This document shows positions 44,500 to 56,158 of a stretch of DNA of 64,000 nucleotides, one piece after another. Positions within the stretch are counted from its first letter, which is position 1; each line of letters begins with the position of its first letter. The notes beneath the pieces were generated by a model, which was not told where the DNA came from, searched no databases, and saw nothing but the letters and a program-made list of their open reading frames with translations. The DNA comes from Gigaspora margarita (lineage: Eukaryota; Glomeromycota; Glomeromycetes; Diversisporales; Gigasporaceae). The position numbers were made by a program, and so were the translations under genes. The DNA lies in NCBI GenBank assembly GCA_009809945.1, contig WTPW01000156.1, positions 389,473-453,472 of the forward strand. The letters run 5' to 3'.

Positions 44500-44790
44500 T
44501 TTATTTTTTAATTTTTACAGTTTATAAAATCCAAACAAAAAAGGTTTATCAAATTTGACTTGATAGTTGTTGAGATATTTTTGCTCTAAGTTTGAGAACA
44601 TTTTGGTATAGTTTTATTTTAATAAACTTTTAAGGTTTTTTAAACTTTAGACAAAGATATCTTAACAACTACTAAGCCAAATTTAATAAACTTTAAACAA
44701 AGATATTTCAATAACTAATAACTTTTTTTTGAATTCTACAATTTATAACATTTTTTTAAACATAAAAAGGTTATTGTAATAAATTAAAAA
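44500..44790. repeat. AAGATATYTTAACAACTA tandem/inverted repeat
   Basis: Units with CAAATTTGACTTGATAGTTG, GAGATATTTTTGCTC and their inverted forms (ACAAAGATATCTTAACAAC) alternate. The same family recurs at 56770-57330 and 59540-59830. Confidence 0.6.
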
Positions 44791-44830
44791 TTTAATTTTC
44801 AAAATTGTAAATAATTCCTATATTTGTATT

Positions 44831-45128
44831 AGGACCCCAGATATCTAGTACAAAGATCATACATTATGCATTTCAGGCAAAAACCCCAAAATTTAAGAAG
44901 CATAAAAAACAGTTTTTGACAATTATTTTGGCATCTAGTAGTCCAATTTGAATGAACTTTTTTTAAAAATAAAGCTCTCAGTAAGGCACATTTAACAATG
45001 AAAGTTTATTTGATTCTAATTACTAGTTCAAGAGTTATTTAAACAAATATAGAGTTGTTATTTTTAGCAAATTAGACCAAAATTGGCCATAATCTAGTTA
45101 TAACCTATATGAAAGTTGTTTGGGTCCT
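44831..45128. mobile_element. hAT-like MITE, AGGACCC family, copy 3
   Basis: The element runs from AGGACCCCAG to GGGTCCT and is flanked by the perfect 8-bp duplication TTTGTATT (44823-44830, 45129-45136). The 298-bp body aligns along its length with copies 1 and 2, sharing GGCATCTAGTAGTCCAATTT and ATTAGACCAAAATTGGCC. Confidence 0.88.
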
Positions 45129-45136
45129 TTTGTATT

Positions 45137-45829
45137 AGCTCCTGATATAAATAATTTATACTAAAATGGTAATAATGAGTAGCTTTGGTGGGTTAATTAT
45201 ATAAATCTTTTTGGGTGCATTAAAGCATAAAAATAATATAGTTATTTAAGTCTATTGGGACATTAAAGGCTTGAAAAGCCACTTCATAGTATAGTAGGAG
45301 TTACAAAATAAGTATAGCCCTTATATAATAAATATAGTAATTGCTAAGTAATATAGTAGTAACTAAGTAAACATAGTTAGAATTTAACATGTATATAAAG
45401 GCCTCAAGTTCTAGACAAAAAAAGAACATTTAGTTCTATTAATGTTAAATAAATAATTTCTTTCTTATTATTAAAAAATTATTTGACTTTTACTCTTGAA
45501 TAAAAAAATTATACTTATTTTTGAATTCAGCTTGTAACTTTAATAAACCTCTTTATATCTCAATTCAATAAATTGAATTGACTTATAACCTTGAATCAAC
45601 TTTTATTAAGACTCAAATTCAGTTTAACACAGTTTTGTTAATCCTTCAAAATTGTGCACATGACTCATATCAGCATACCAATCAGTTTATAGTAAAGTCT
45701 TTTAGTTTAAATATTTATTTAATAAATGTTGTCACTTTTAGATTTCTAGTATTGCTAGTTAATTCAGAACTTACTTTATTCTCCAAATACAATTTGTGCA
45801 CCTGTGAGAAATTCCAAACCTTCTCAAAT
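45137..45829. other. No clear gene; possible upstream part of a decayed locus
   Basis: The 84-codon ORF at 45578-45832 leads into the membrane-protein-like fragment that follows, but its own composition gives no recognisable motif. A TATAAAGGCC box-like sequence lies near 45395 and could have been a promoter. Confidence 0.35.
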
Positions 45830-46160
45830 TAAATCTATATCAATATCACCTGATCAGAATCAACTTGATACCCATTTAAGCCTCACTATTTATTTACATA
45901 ATATCTTTTTATTTTTATATTGTTATTGGATTATTGATATCTCCAATATTAGTATCACTTGCATTTGCATCTTTATTTTATTATAGCAATTTAGTAATAG
46001 ATCATCCTTTTGGTCAATCTGCATATATATTTCTCTTTCAATATATAGTTAGAGTGTAAATTGGTACTATTTTCTATATTGTCTTACCTGCGCTTCCAAT
46101 TAGCTATTATGTTATCAAATTTAATTTAGTAAATATCAAAATGTCTTTATTTAAAGTTTA
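45785..46160 (+). pseudogene. Decayed polytopic membrane-protein fragment
   Basis: Frame one reads CAPVRNSKPSQIKSISISPD followed by QNQLDTHLSLTIYLHNIFLF. After one frame change the sequence continues LLISPILVSLAFASLFYYSN, LVIDHPFGQSAYIFLFQYIV, then a stop, then IGTIFYIVLPALPISYYVIK. At least three hydrophobic segments with intervening polar loops are visible. The frame change, the internal stop and the abrupt end at the MITE at 46166 indicate a dead gene piece. The family is not recognised. Confidence 0.45.
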
Positions 46161-46165
46161 AAAAA

Positions 46166-46880
46166 GGGTATTGCTATTCGACCATTGTTTTTGCTATTTG
46201 CATTATGGATTTTGTATAATATTAGATTATATTAATCAATCTTTTCTATTTGCACTATGGTATAGTTATACAAAGATTTGAAAAAATCTTATTTTACACC
46301 CCTACATATTGTTAATCTACAAAAAAAGGTGAGTTTTTATTGGTGCAACATTAAAATGGTTTAAGGTTATACAAAAATTGTGAAAATCTTATTCTGCACC
46401 CCTACGTATTGTTAATTTGGCGAGTTTTTATTGGTGCAACATGAAAATAGCTCAAGGTTACACAAAATTGCAAAATTCTGGCCCGCATTATGTTAAGGGC
46501 TTAAGAAATTAGGGTAAGGATTGGCTCGCATTATAAAATTAGAGTTAGGGTTGGCCCACATTATAAAATTAGGTTAACAGGCCTACTAAACATTCTAACC
46601 AGTCCTAATATTACACAAAATTTGCAAAAATCTTATCCTGCACCTCTACATATTGTAATCTACAAAAAAGGCAAGTTTTTATCAGTGCAACTTTAAAAAA
46701 GCCTAAAGTTACGCAAAAATTGCGAAAAATCTTTTTATATATTGTTTATTTACAAAAAAAGAGGATTTTTATTGGTGCAACATATATTACATGGTGCAAA
46801 TAGAAAGTTGATTAATAATCTAATGTTACATGAAATCCATAGTGCAAATAGCAAAAATCATAGTGCGAATAGCAATACTC
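46166..46880. mobile_element. MITE with GGGTATTGCTATTCG ends and internal tandem repeats
   Basis: Inverted arms of about 100 bp (GGGTATTGCTATTCG, CTATTTGCAYTATGGATTT, TTAGATTATATTAATCAA) bound a body of about five diverged tandem units containing CAAAATTGCAAAAATCTTAT, CTGCACCCCTACATATTGT and TTTTTATTGGTGCAACAT. The flanking TTAAAAAA / TAAAAAAA may be an 8-bp target duplication. It is 715 bp and abuts the decayed membrane-protein fragment. Confidence 0.75.
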
Positions 46881-47540
46881 TAAAAAAATTTTCATACATT
46901 CTATTTTGATAAATATTTAATTTTTTAAAAAATTTAAGCAAAATATAGTATCTTGACAACTATTAATTGATAATCAACCTTTTAACTAGAGAGTGACGAA
47001 ATGTGGCATGCTTCTATCTAAAATTTTTTCTTATTAAATTAATGATACATTTCTACTAATTTAAAGCTATAGAGTTTGTCAAGACACATCTAACGGTAGT
47101 TGGATTACCCAAATCAGCCCAGTGTATAGCAAGATATTGTAGCAAGATATTGTCAAAAAATTATTGCCCAATTATATAAAATCCTGTAATGCAGATTACA
47201 TATGAAAATCACTATAGGCAAAATGTAGTGTGTTTCTATCTAAATTTTTTTCTTACTAAGTTTACAATATATGTTCACTAACCAAAAGTTGTAGACTTAT
47301 TAACATGCATCTAACAGTAGTTAAATTTTTTAAATCAGCCTAGTGGATGATGAGATATTATCAAAAAATGATTGGCTAACTATATAAAATCTCTATATAA
47401 ACAATATTTGTTTATATAGAGATTTTATATAGTCGGGCAATCATTTTTTGATGATATCTCATTATTCACTAGACCAATTTGGATGATATAACTACCATTA
47501 GATGTGTTTTGATGAGCTCTACAACTTTAATTAGTGGAAA

Positions 47541-49574
47541 TCATCAGCGAATTATATATAAGTAATCTTACGTAAGATATTACGGCCCATAATATATCGA
47601 AAATCTTATGTTTGATACGATTTATTACGTAATATATTACGTTATATTACGGTAATATTACAGTTATTATTTCAAAATATTTCNAAATATATTGCGAAAT
47701 AAATCAACAAAAAAAGGGGTCGCAGGAGGTAATAGTTTGCATATTATAAGATGATTTCGCATTGTTTTGCATTGTTTTCTGAATTTTCAAAATTTTTAAA
47801 AAATAAATTAACGATATACATATTCACATAATCACACTTTTTTACAGATTTTCGCACAATATTGCAATTTAATATAAAATTTTATATTTATTTATTATTA
47901 TTATACATTATATTTTACATTTATTAAATATACATTTTAATTAATATTACATACTTTATTATATATTTCATTATTAGTATTATTTATATAATTACAAATA
48001 TTTTAAACTACTTTCGCACTTCATCGCATCTATTTCTATTACTATATACAAAAAACTAGCCCTTTTTTAAACTACTTTTGCACTTTGTTGCATCTAATTC
48101 TATTACTATATACAAAAAACTAACCCTATACACTTATTTTGCTCACCCAAAGTTAGCTATTATCTTCGCTTCTTTGTCTTCTATCGTCTTTGCTTTGGCT
48201 ATTTCTTTTGTTCCAGCTCTAACCTTCATTTCGTTCTCTTTTTCTAAATACTTCAAAGAAGTAAAAAAATAAAAAAAAAACATTTCTCAGAAGTGTTAGT
48301 GTTCTTGCAAATTGCCAGAGAAATCTAGTATATTCTTGCAAAGTGCCAGAGGAGTTAAAGCTGGTGCTCTTGTAAAGTCTAGAAAAAGTCGCAAAGTGTC
48401 AAAGAAGTCAGGAATAAATAAAATAAAATAAAAATAAAAAAAAATAAGTAAAAAAAAAAACAAATGAAAAAACAAAACGTGTAAGCAAACTAATATAAAA
48501 AAAATAAACGAAGCCCCAAATCTTCATTTCTCTAAAGTAAGAGTTCACGTTCTTGCAAATTCGAAAGTTGGATTAATGTTTTTGCAAAATGCCAAAAAAG
48601 TCACATAGTGCCAAAAAAGTCTGGGTTGGTTTTCTTGCAAAGTGCCAGGAAGTAAGGGTTCTTTTCTCATAAAGTACTGGAATAAAATAAATTAATAAAC
48701 CAAATTTTAAAAAAAAAACAAAAAAACAAAAAAACAAAAACAAATTATATCAAACGAAAAAATAAATAAAGTTCTAACTAAATCTTTATTTCTTTAAAGA
48801 AGTATTCTTGAAAATTTAGAAATTGCTGGAGACATCAGTTGTGTTCTTGCAAAGCGTCAAAATTTTTGGGTAGGCTGCACAAGGTTTCGAATAGTTGTTT
48901 GTTTTCTTGCAAAGTGTTCTTGTAAAATGCTGAATTAAAAATAAAATGAAAAAAAAATAAAATAAATAAATAAAGAAAAAAACAAAATGAAAACAAAAAA
49001 AAACGAAACAAAAACAAAAATAAAACGAAAATAAAAAACAAAAAGCGAAAAAAAACAAAATAGAAGATCTAATTATAACAAAAGATCTAATCTGATCTTG
49101 TAGTACAGAATTTGAACATCATNGAACTATTTCAAAAAATTAGTCCAACGCAATCCAGGTTACAGATTGGGTTGGTTTGCACAAGGTTTTGAAATGTTGT
49201 TTGTTTTCTTGCAAAGGTGTTCTTGTAAAGTGCCAAAATAAAAATAAAATAAAAAATAAATAAAATGAAAACAAAAAAAATAAAATAAAAACAAAGAAAT
49301 GAAATGAAAACAAAAAAGCGAATCTGATCTTGTAGTACANAATTTGAACTATTTCGAATAATTAGTCCAATGNGTGATCCAGGTTACACTGATCTACTGA
49401 TCCTAGCTTGGTTTAAAGAGGATCGAAATATTTCGCTATAATTTTCAAAATTCTAATGAATATAATGAAATTTTGATATTTGAAATATTCCGTTATATAT
49501 TACATAATATTTTGCTTATATTATGGTTCATAAGATCTTACGTAAGATTATGCTATTATAACTTTGCTAATGAT
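47541..49574. mobile_element. Element with ATAATCTTACGTAAGAT ends and purine-rich cargo
   Basis: Inverted ends share GTAATCTTACGTAAGAT, CCATAATATA and an ATCATYAGCRAA outer block. The interior has alternating TTACGTAATATATTACG palindromes at the left, then about 48240-49330 of A-rich purine strand with repeats (see next entry). About 2.0 kb; no transposase. ORFs at 48078-48272 and 48816-49058 are low-complexity. Confidence 0.65.
48250..49400. repeat. Tandem GTTCTTGCAAAGTGCCAG repeats in A-rich sequence
   Basis: At least eight copies of a motif near TTCTTGCAAAGTGCCAGA alternate with A-rich stretches (AAAACAAAA, AAATAAAATAAA). Larger direct duplications are visible: GCACAAGGTTTYGAAW near 48877 and 49180, and CTTGTAGTACAGAATTTGAA near 49098 and 49329. 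Non-coding. Confidence 0.7.
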
Positions 49575-50292
49575 GTATTGTTAACTTAGTAAGAAAAAAT
49601 TTTAGATGAAAGCCTGCCACATTTTGCCTATAGTGATTTTTATAAGTAATCTGCAACACAGGATTTTATATAGTTGGCCAATTATTTTTTGATAAAATCT
49701 TGCTATCCTCTAGGCTGATTTGGGTGATCTAACTACTATTAGATACATCTTGACAAGCTCTACAACTTTCAATTAGTGGTCATGTATCATTAACTTAATA
49801 AGAAAAAAATTTTAGATAGAAGCATGCTATATTTCGTCACTCTCTAATTTACAGGCAGGTTATTAATTAAGCAAAATTCAATATACTTTTTTTTTTTGAA
49901 TTCTATATATTGTAACCAGTTCTGATTATTTCTTGATTTATATCTAATTTTAGAGTACAGTCAAACCTCTATATAGTCACACCTTCAGTATACAAAAAGT
50001 GGTGATTATATAGAGATGTGACTAATATAGAGAGAATTCTATATAATTACAATTATAATAAAATTATATATAAAAAAAAACTGTGATTATATAGAATTTT
50101 TAATAAATAAAATTTTTAAAATTTGTTTTTTTTTTTAAATAATTAATTATAAGATAGCTGCGCAGCATACGATGCCGCACAGGACCAGTACAATTACATG
50201 TGCCAGGTAAGGGAGAACTTGTCACTGATTTTTACTTATATTTTTTTACTGGCCTTAATCTATTGGTTTTACCTTACTGATACAAAATTTAA

Positions 50293-50809
50293 GGGTAGGG
50301 GGTACAAATTGCAAATTACATATAAAATTCGTGGTATTGATTTATTCTTTTTAAAATTTTGTAAAATTTTTTTAAGCAAATCGTTTTTGAACTATTAAAT
50401 AAAAGTATAGAGCAGGTTTTTCTGATTCTAAAAATAGCAAATTTGTTAAAATTGGTTGAATATTCGTCAAGTTATGACGATTTAAATTTTAGTTGTCAAA
50501 AGTTGTTTACAAAATCATATGATGATCATATGATAGCGACCAATCAAAATTGATTGTTTTGTGTAACTGGGGGAAATTTGAGCCCACTGGGGGAAATTTT
50601 ATGATATATAGAAGTATAATTTTTTTAAATATATACTTTATTAAAATTTTACTATTATGTAACGTGCATTTTGTTCTATATATTATAACATTTTAGTCAA
50701 ATTTGATTACAACTGTAAAAAGTTTTATTAGTAGCACATTTTTAGTTTCTATATAAATCTCATTGTACCACTGAAATCATATGATAAATGATCTACATAC
50801 CCCCTACCC
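50293..50809. mobile_element. piggyBac-type MITE with GGGTAGGGGGTA ends
   Basis: Inverted ends GGGTAGGGGGTA (left) and its complement TACCCCCTACCC (right) are flanked by TTAA on both sides (50289-50292, 50810-50813), the diagnostic target of piggyBac transposases. Inner inverted CATATGATNATCATATGAT motifs also pair. It is 517 bp without a coding region. Confidence 0.8.
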
Positions 50810-50813
50810 TTAA

Positions 50814-52046
50814 TTGAAAGTCTGATAATTGTTAAAAGTGAATAGAATTTAAATGATTATGTTAATCATACATGTATTTTTTTTTGAAACATATTAAAGG
50901 AACTTCATACTTATTCCTGATAGAAAAATTGGACCAGATCAGAATAGGTGGTATCAGATAGGCACAGGTCAAGAACTAGATTTGAATGGGTATGGTCTAA
51001 ATTGGTACGGATTTCGTGAACTGTGTGGGACCATATGCTCATGTCAATTGGATGGTAAATGACTCAGCAGTTTACTAGTCGAAGCTTGGCACGGGCAATG
51101 AATGTATATTCATGTCCCACCGCGATAATGATATGGATTAACTATTAAAACATAAATTTTCCTAAATATTAATGTAAGATGAGCAAGCTAACTGCATATA
51201 AAGTAATATTTTGTAAAGAATTTTTTTTTGTCAGGACATATAGAGGTTTCATCACTGAAATCAAGCTCTTTTTTTTTTAAAAAAAATTATTTACTAATTT
51301 TTTGCTCTCTACGAAATGATCCAACACATATCACAAACCAACACGTGTGGTATAACATACACATATATGTCACCTGAACATGCTATTTCATATGTCGTGC
51401 TATTAGGTGCCACCCTTTGCTATAATGTCTATTGTGATAGAGCAAAATTTGAGTGGCGTAGCAAAGGCCAAAATTGGGCTGCGTTGAATTCAATTTTTTT
51501 TTTAGTTGAAATTTTTGTAATAGATTGGCAGTAAACAAATTAAAAACAAAAGTATAGAAAGATACTTAAAAAATTTTAAGAATTTTAAGTATCGAAAGAT
51601 ACTTAAGAGTTTTAAGTATAGAAGATACTTAAAAGTTCTAAATATAGAAAGCTTCGAAAGAGTTTTAAGAAAGATTCTTTTCAATCATTTTTTAGTCTGT
51701 AAAAGAAAGTATATAAGAGCTCAAAGTTTGCCTTAAAATAAAGTAATTTAGTAGAGTTAAATTCATTAGAGTACTATAAAAAATTTTATTACAAACCTCA
51801 GCTGTTATTCAGTAACTTGCACATGGAAAAGCCACTGTGGTTTATATCGGTAATAGTGTAAAGTAAATTAGTTTGTATTAAAGGTATCATAATTTCTTTG
51901 TGAATTTTATAAAAATTTCTGTTACAAACTTACCTGACAGATAATACGTTTTAAGTTTGAATTTGTATCAAAATTCTTGTAGTTTCTATCAAGAATTACT
52001 GTAAAAATTCTCATATAAAACTTGCTCATTATTCTGTTAATAATAG
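50814..52046. other. Unassigned sequence with a minisatellite and a small ORF
   Basis: The ORF at 51316-51534 (72 codons, MIQHISQTNTCGITYTYMSP..) has mixed composition with Cys and Trp residues and could be an exon, but no domain is recognised. Positions 51551-51680 are a minisatellite of GTATAGAAAGATACTTAAAA-like units (about four copies). Positions 51780-52040 have diverged repeats of a TTACTGTTAYAAACYTTAC motif that continue at 52320-52400. Confidence 0.4.
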
Positions 52047-52048
52047 TA

Positions 52049-52302
52049 TGGGCTGCCATCAATAGAAATAAGTCAGATCGATATTTTAAAAATAATTAAT
52101 ACATTTACCTTTACACTCTTATCTCATTGAATATTGAAGCTATCTTGATGATTTATAGTCAAAAGAAAGCCTACAATCTAAGCTTCTTATGAATATTAAA
52201 TCATCAAGATAGCTTCTATATTCAATAAGATATAAGCTGTAAAAATAAAGTATTGATTTTTTTAAGATATCGATCTGCCTTATTTCTATTAACGGCAGCT
52301 CA
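52049..52302. mobile_element. TA-flanked palindromic MITE with TGRGCTGCCRT ends
   Basis: Inverted arms of about 110 bp share GCTGCCRTYAATAGAAATAA, CAGATCGATAT and GAAGCTATCTTGATGATTTA. TA flanks both ends (52047-52048, 52303-52304). It is 254 bp and splits the TTACTGTTAYAAACC repeat region. Confidence 0.85.
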
Positions 52303-53184
52303 TACGTGGGTGGAATTGAATTAGTTCATGTTGAAATTATTATAGTCTCTATCATGAGTTACTGTTATAAACCTTACCATTCTGGTGAGACACAGTATGT
52401 GACTTGCTAATGCATGTTATTAACGTTATCCATATCTTAGTTAATTTCAAAGATAGAAATGTGCGCATAACAAACAGAAGTCTATTTGTTAAATTTCAAA
52501 GATACAGTGTGTAATGATTGTAAGTCAATTTTTTTTTAAAAAAAAAATAAATATAAATAATTAACTGATTATTAATTTATAGTAATAGACAATTACGAAT
52601 ATGATGAATTATTACAAAATTAACATGCAAATGAACATAATTACTGATTTAAATAGTATCATCACTCAAATTTTCTCACAGTCTAACTATGCTTTTTGGA
52701 TATATCAAATCATAAACAGTTGAATTTTTTTTATTGTTACGATGATTTTTGCTTAGCTTAGCACAGCTTAATATAGCTCAGCTCAACAGCTGTAATACTT
52801 AAGGTTGCTTTTTTTATGCATTTTTTTTCGCTTAAATAAGCTAGTAAAATTAGCTAATTGCCACAAAAATTTGAGTTCATGAACTTGAGTGCGCCGTTTT
52901 ACTGTGTTAAAGATCAAAAATTTATCTAGTAAATTAAAAATTATATAGCGAATATTCTACACTATCAATCATAACGTCACTCTGCATTATATATAATTAA
53001 TAATCAGTTGCGTCATATTTGTATTATAAATCGTGATCTATATGCAGGTTGCAAAAATCAATCTTAACTCCTTCCAAAAATGAATAAATGAAACTTATTA
53101 CTCCTACCAAAAAAAGGATTTTTTGAAAATCAGCATAGTGGACATCAAAAAAGTTGAACTATACCATCCCTCCACATTTCATTT
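52303..53184. other. No supported feature
   Basis: Mixed A+T-rich sequence. Positions 52740-52800 contain several AGCTTAGC / AGCTCAGC motifs. No ORF of interest. Confidence 0.45.
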
Positions 53185-53720
53185 TGCGCATTCCATGTGA
53201 TCATACTGGTATAATTGCTACATACAAAAGTTAAAATTGTACTAAGTAAATCAATAATAATGCTCTAAGTAACATTATCCAGGAGACAAAATTACATATA
53301 TATTGAAATTTTGAGATAATTTGAATAAGGGCTATGTTATTAATCACCTGATTATTTTTTATTAGAGGTCTACCCCCTTCCCCCTTTTTTAATATAAATT
53401 TGGTCAGCTTTCTATATATAATTTCAATATTTTTTACCCCTTTCCCCCCTAAAAAATCAACTAATTTTTGTCACTTCTCTAACATTTTATTATTACACTT
53501 TTACAAATTACACTATGGCAAAAAAAATTAAAAAAATTAAAAATTTTTGAACTTATCCCAAATTATAAAAATGCATTAATAAATTTTATTCAAATTATTT
53601 CAAAATTTTAAAATATATGTAATTTTTTATTCTGAAGAACTTTACTTAGATAATTATATCAGTTTACTTAATAAATATTGACTTTTATAAATAGCTATGA
53701 TATATGATTATTTAAAAAAA
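53185..53720. repeat. Palindromic repeat of the AATGCTCTAAGTAA family, copy 1
   Basis: The left arm (TACATACAAAAGTTAAAATT, then ACAAAATTACATATATATTG) is inverted at about 53600-53720 and matches both arms of the second copy (53985-56465). CCCTTTCCCCC runs near 53390 and 53440 mark the loop region. Confidence 0.6.
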
Positions 53721-54072
53721 ATTACTTAATTTACACCAGGTGTATATACACATATACTAATGATTTATGAATTTGGTTAATATATAAATTATAAACAAAA
53801 ATTAGTATAGCTTAAGGTTAGGGTGAGAGTAGCTTTAGGATTAAAGGAGGTTATAGTTTATACTAAAATTTTGCAAGGAATATTTTTTGTTAGAGCCTCA
53901 AAACTATTATATAATCAGATTTTAAGACATCAATATATGTGTGTACATACACATAGTGTACAAATAGTAATCGTCTTAAAAAAATATTAAAAAATTCTTT
54001 TTTAAATAATCATATATTATAGCTACATATAAAAGTCAAAATTATATTAGGTAAATCGATAGTAATGATCTA

Positions 54073-56158
54073 CATCAGCAAATTTTATATATAGATATAT
54101 ATCGATTACTAACTAGTAAGATATATATCGATAATCAACACCCCTGCTGATTATTATCGATAGTGATAGTAATCGATATATATCTGATATAGATATTAAT
54201 CGATATATAACCAATATATCAATAGTGATTATAATTGATATATATCCATAATAGTTAATAATTAATATATAATCAATATAAAATTAATTAATATTTTAAT
54301 AATAAAATAAAATTTTTTAAAAAAACAATTTGATCACATAATATGCATAATGCAAAGACAAAAAAAAAGTTTTTTTTAATTAAAAATAACATAACACAAT
54401 TATATAATTATTACATAATACTTTGTTTCACATAATATAAAACAAAAAAAATAGAGCCCGTATCGACAACACCAAGACAACAAAAAAAATCAAGCTCGAA
54501 TCACCAATGCCAGAACAATAACACATAATAGTGCTAAAGCTTATGAAGTGTATTACCAACAATAAGGAGAAAAAAAATTAAGCCCAAATTGCCAACATCA
54601 AACCAACGAAGTTATATCACCAGACAAAAAATCGAACCCAAATCACCAATGCCAACATAACGATACTAAACTATGCACAGAAAATGATACTGAAAACCCA
54701 ATGATGCACCAGAAATGACACAGGAAATCAATTAAAAAAAGCTGGTGGGAGATAATAAAAACAAGAATAAAATATAAAAAATATTCCAACTGAAAGAACA
54801 ATACCCACACAAGAGGTCTATTTGATAACCAACCCAACTGCTAATAGTGACAACTCCAACTCCAATGAAAAGTTTATTCCATGGTGATTCCAACACCAAC
54901 GACGCAATTTCACCAAAGAAAGAAAGAAGATTAAAAAAAAGAAAAAAAAAAGACAAGAAAAAAAAAGACAAGAAAAAAAATACCCACTTGAACAATGTTT
55001 ACGAAGGTAACAACTCCAACTCCAACTATGGCAAAGAAGAGTTTATACCACAGCGATTCTGATACCAATGACTAAAAAAAAGATTAAAAAAAGAAAAAAA
55101 ATAAGAAAAAAAATAACTACCTGAACGATGATACCAACGATGCAATTACACTGAAGACAAGAAACAAAAAAATAAACCAACTCCAACGAAAAGTTTATTC
55201 CATAGCGATTCTGACACCAATGATGCAATTTTACCAAAGAAAGAAAGAAGATTAAAAAAAGAAAAAAAAGACAAGAAAAAAAAATACCCACCTAAATGAT
55301 ATTTATAAAGGTGACAACTCCAACTCCAACTACGGCAATAAAGAGTTTATACTACAGCAATTCTGACACCAACAACGAAAAAAAAAGATTAAAAAGAGAA
55401 AAAAAAATAACTACCTGAATGACGACACCAATGATGCAATTACACTGAAGACAAGAAACAAAAAAATACTCACCTGAATGACATTTACAAAGGTGATGAC
55501 TCCAATGAAGGCAATGAAGAGTTTATTCCATAGCAATTCTAACACCAATGACGCAATTACACTAAAAAAAGAAAGAAGGTTAAAAGAAGGAAAAAAAAGA
55601 CAAAAAAAAAAAATACTTACCTGAACGACATTTACAAAGGTGATGACTCTAACGATAATGACAGCAACAGAAAGTTTACTCTAAGGCAATTCTGAAATAA
55701 TGACACCAATAACACAATTACACCGAAAAGAAAAAAAAATTAAAAAAAAGCAAAAAATAACAATAGAAAAAAAAAACACACAAAAAAAAAATAAACAATA
55801 ATTAAAAAATCAAATCAAAAGAAAAATATATATATATATATAAATCGAAAAAAAAAATTGAAAAATAAAAAAAAAGATCTATCTAATCTTTGTAAGATTA
55901 TTAATTGCACAGATTTATAATTAGATGAAAATCTGTTTCACGATTAATATCCGTTAATCATTATATATCAGTTTTAATAAATACGATAAAAATCGATTAA
56001 TAGATATATAGCAATTTATATTTATTTACACTATGTATCGATTATAGATACATATCAATATATAACTAGTTTATCGATATATATCGTTAATATTTAATCG
56101 ATATATATCAATTAATTGTTATATATCGATATTTATCTATATAAAAAATTTCCCGATG
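54073..56158. mobile_element. TA-flanked element with CATCRGSRAATTTT ends and minisatellite cargo
   Basis: The left end CATCAGCAAATTTTATATAT and the complement of the right end (CATCGGGAAATTTTTTATAT) are inverted repeats flanked by TA (54071-54072, 56159-56160). Subterminal ATCGATATATATC repeats occur at both ends, as in the composite element 36432-41448, which shares the terminal sequence. The centre (54430-55870) is purine-rich minisatellite. It is 2086 bp without transposase. Confidence 0.75.
54840..55700. repeat. Variable tandem repeat with CAACTCCAACTCCAA and AAGAGTTTATWCCA
   Basis: About six copies of a 130-190 bp unit: ACAACTCCAACTCCAA, GAAAAGTTTATTCCATAGCG, ATTCTGACACCAATGA, GATGCAATTTTACC, then a long AAAGAAAAAAAAAGACAAG tract and CCTGAACGA. 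Unit length varies through the A-rich tracts. The ORFs spanning it (54643-54995, 54847-55062, 55043-55291) change register with the repeat and are low-complexity. Confidence 0.8.

Larger units (their letters stand above)
46965..49865. repeat. Palindromic repeat with AGAGAGTGACGAAAT arms, split by a 2-kb element
   Basis: The left arm (46965-47540) and right arm (49575-49865) are inverted copies sharing TAGAGAGTGACGAAATGTGG, AGAAGCATGCTA-type and AGAAAAAATTTTAGAT blocks. A separate hairpin at 47400-47460 (AATCTCTATATAAACAA and its complement) lies in the left arm. Part of the family also occurs at 59270-59380. Confidence 0.65.

Noticed and set aside
45290-45480. LTR-like block with TATAAAGGCC and direct repeats
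   Set aside because: No matching second copy, primer-binding site or coding domain of an LTR element was found.
48816-49058. Two overlapping Phe-rich minus-strand ORFs
   Set aside because: They translate the A-rich minisatellite inside the 47541-49574 element.
54643-55291. Four ORFs on both strands
   Set aside because: They follow the purine-rich minisatellite and consist of low-complexity Lys/Asp or Phe/Leu runs.
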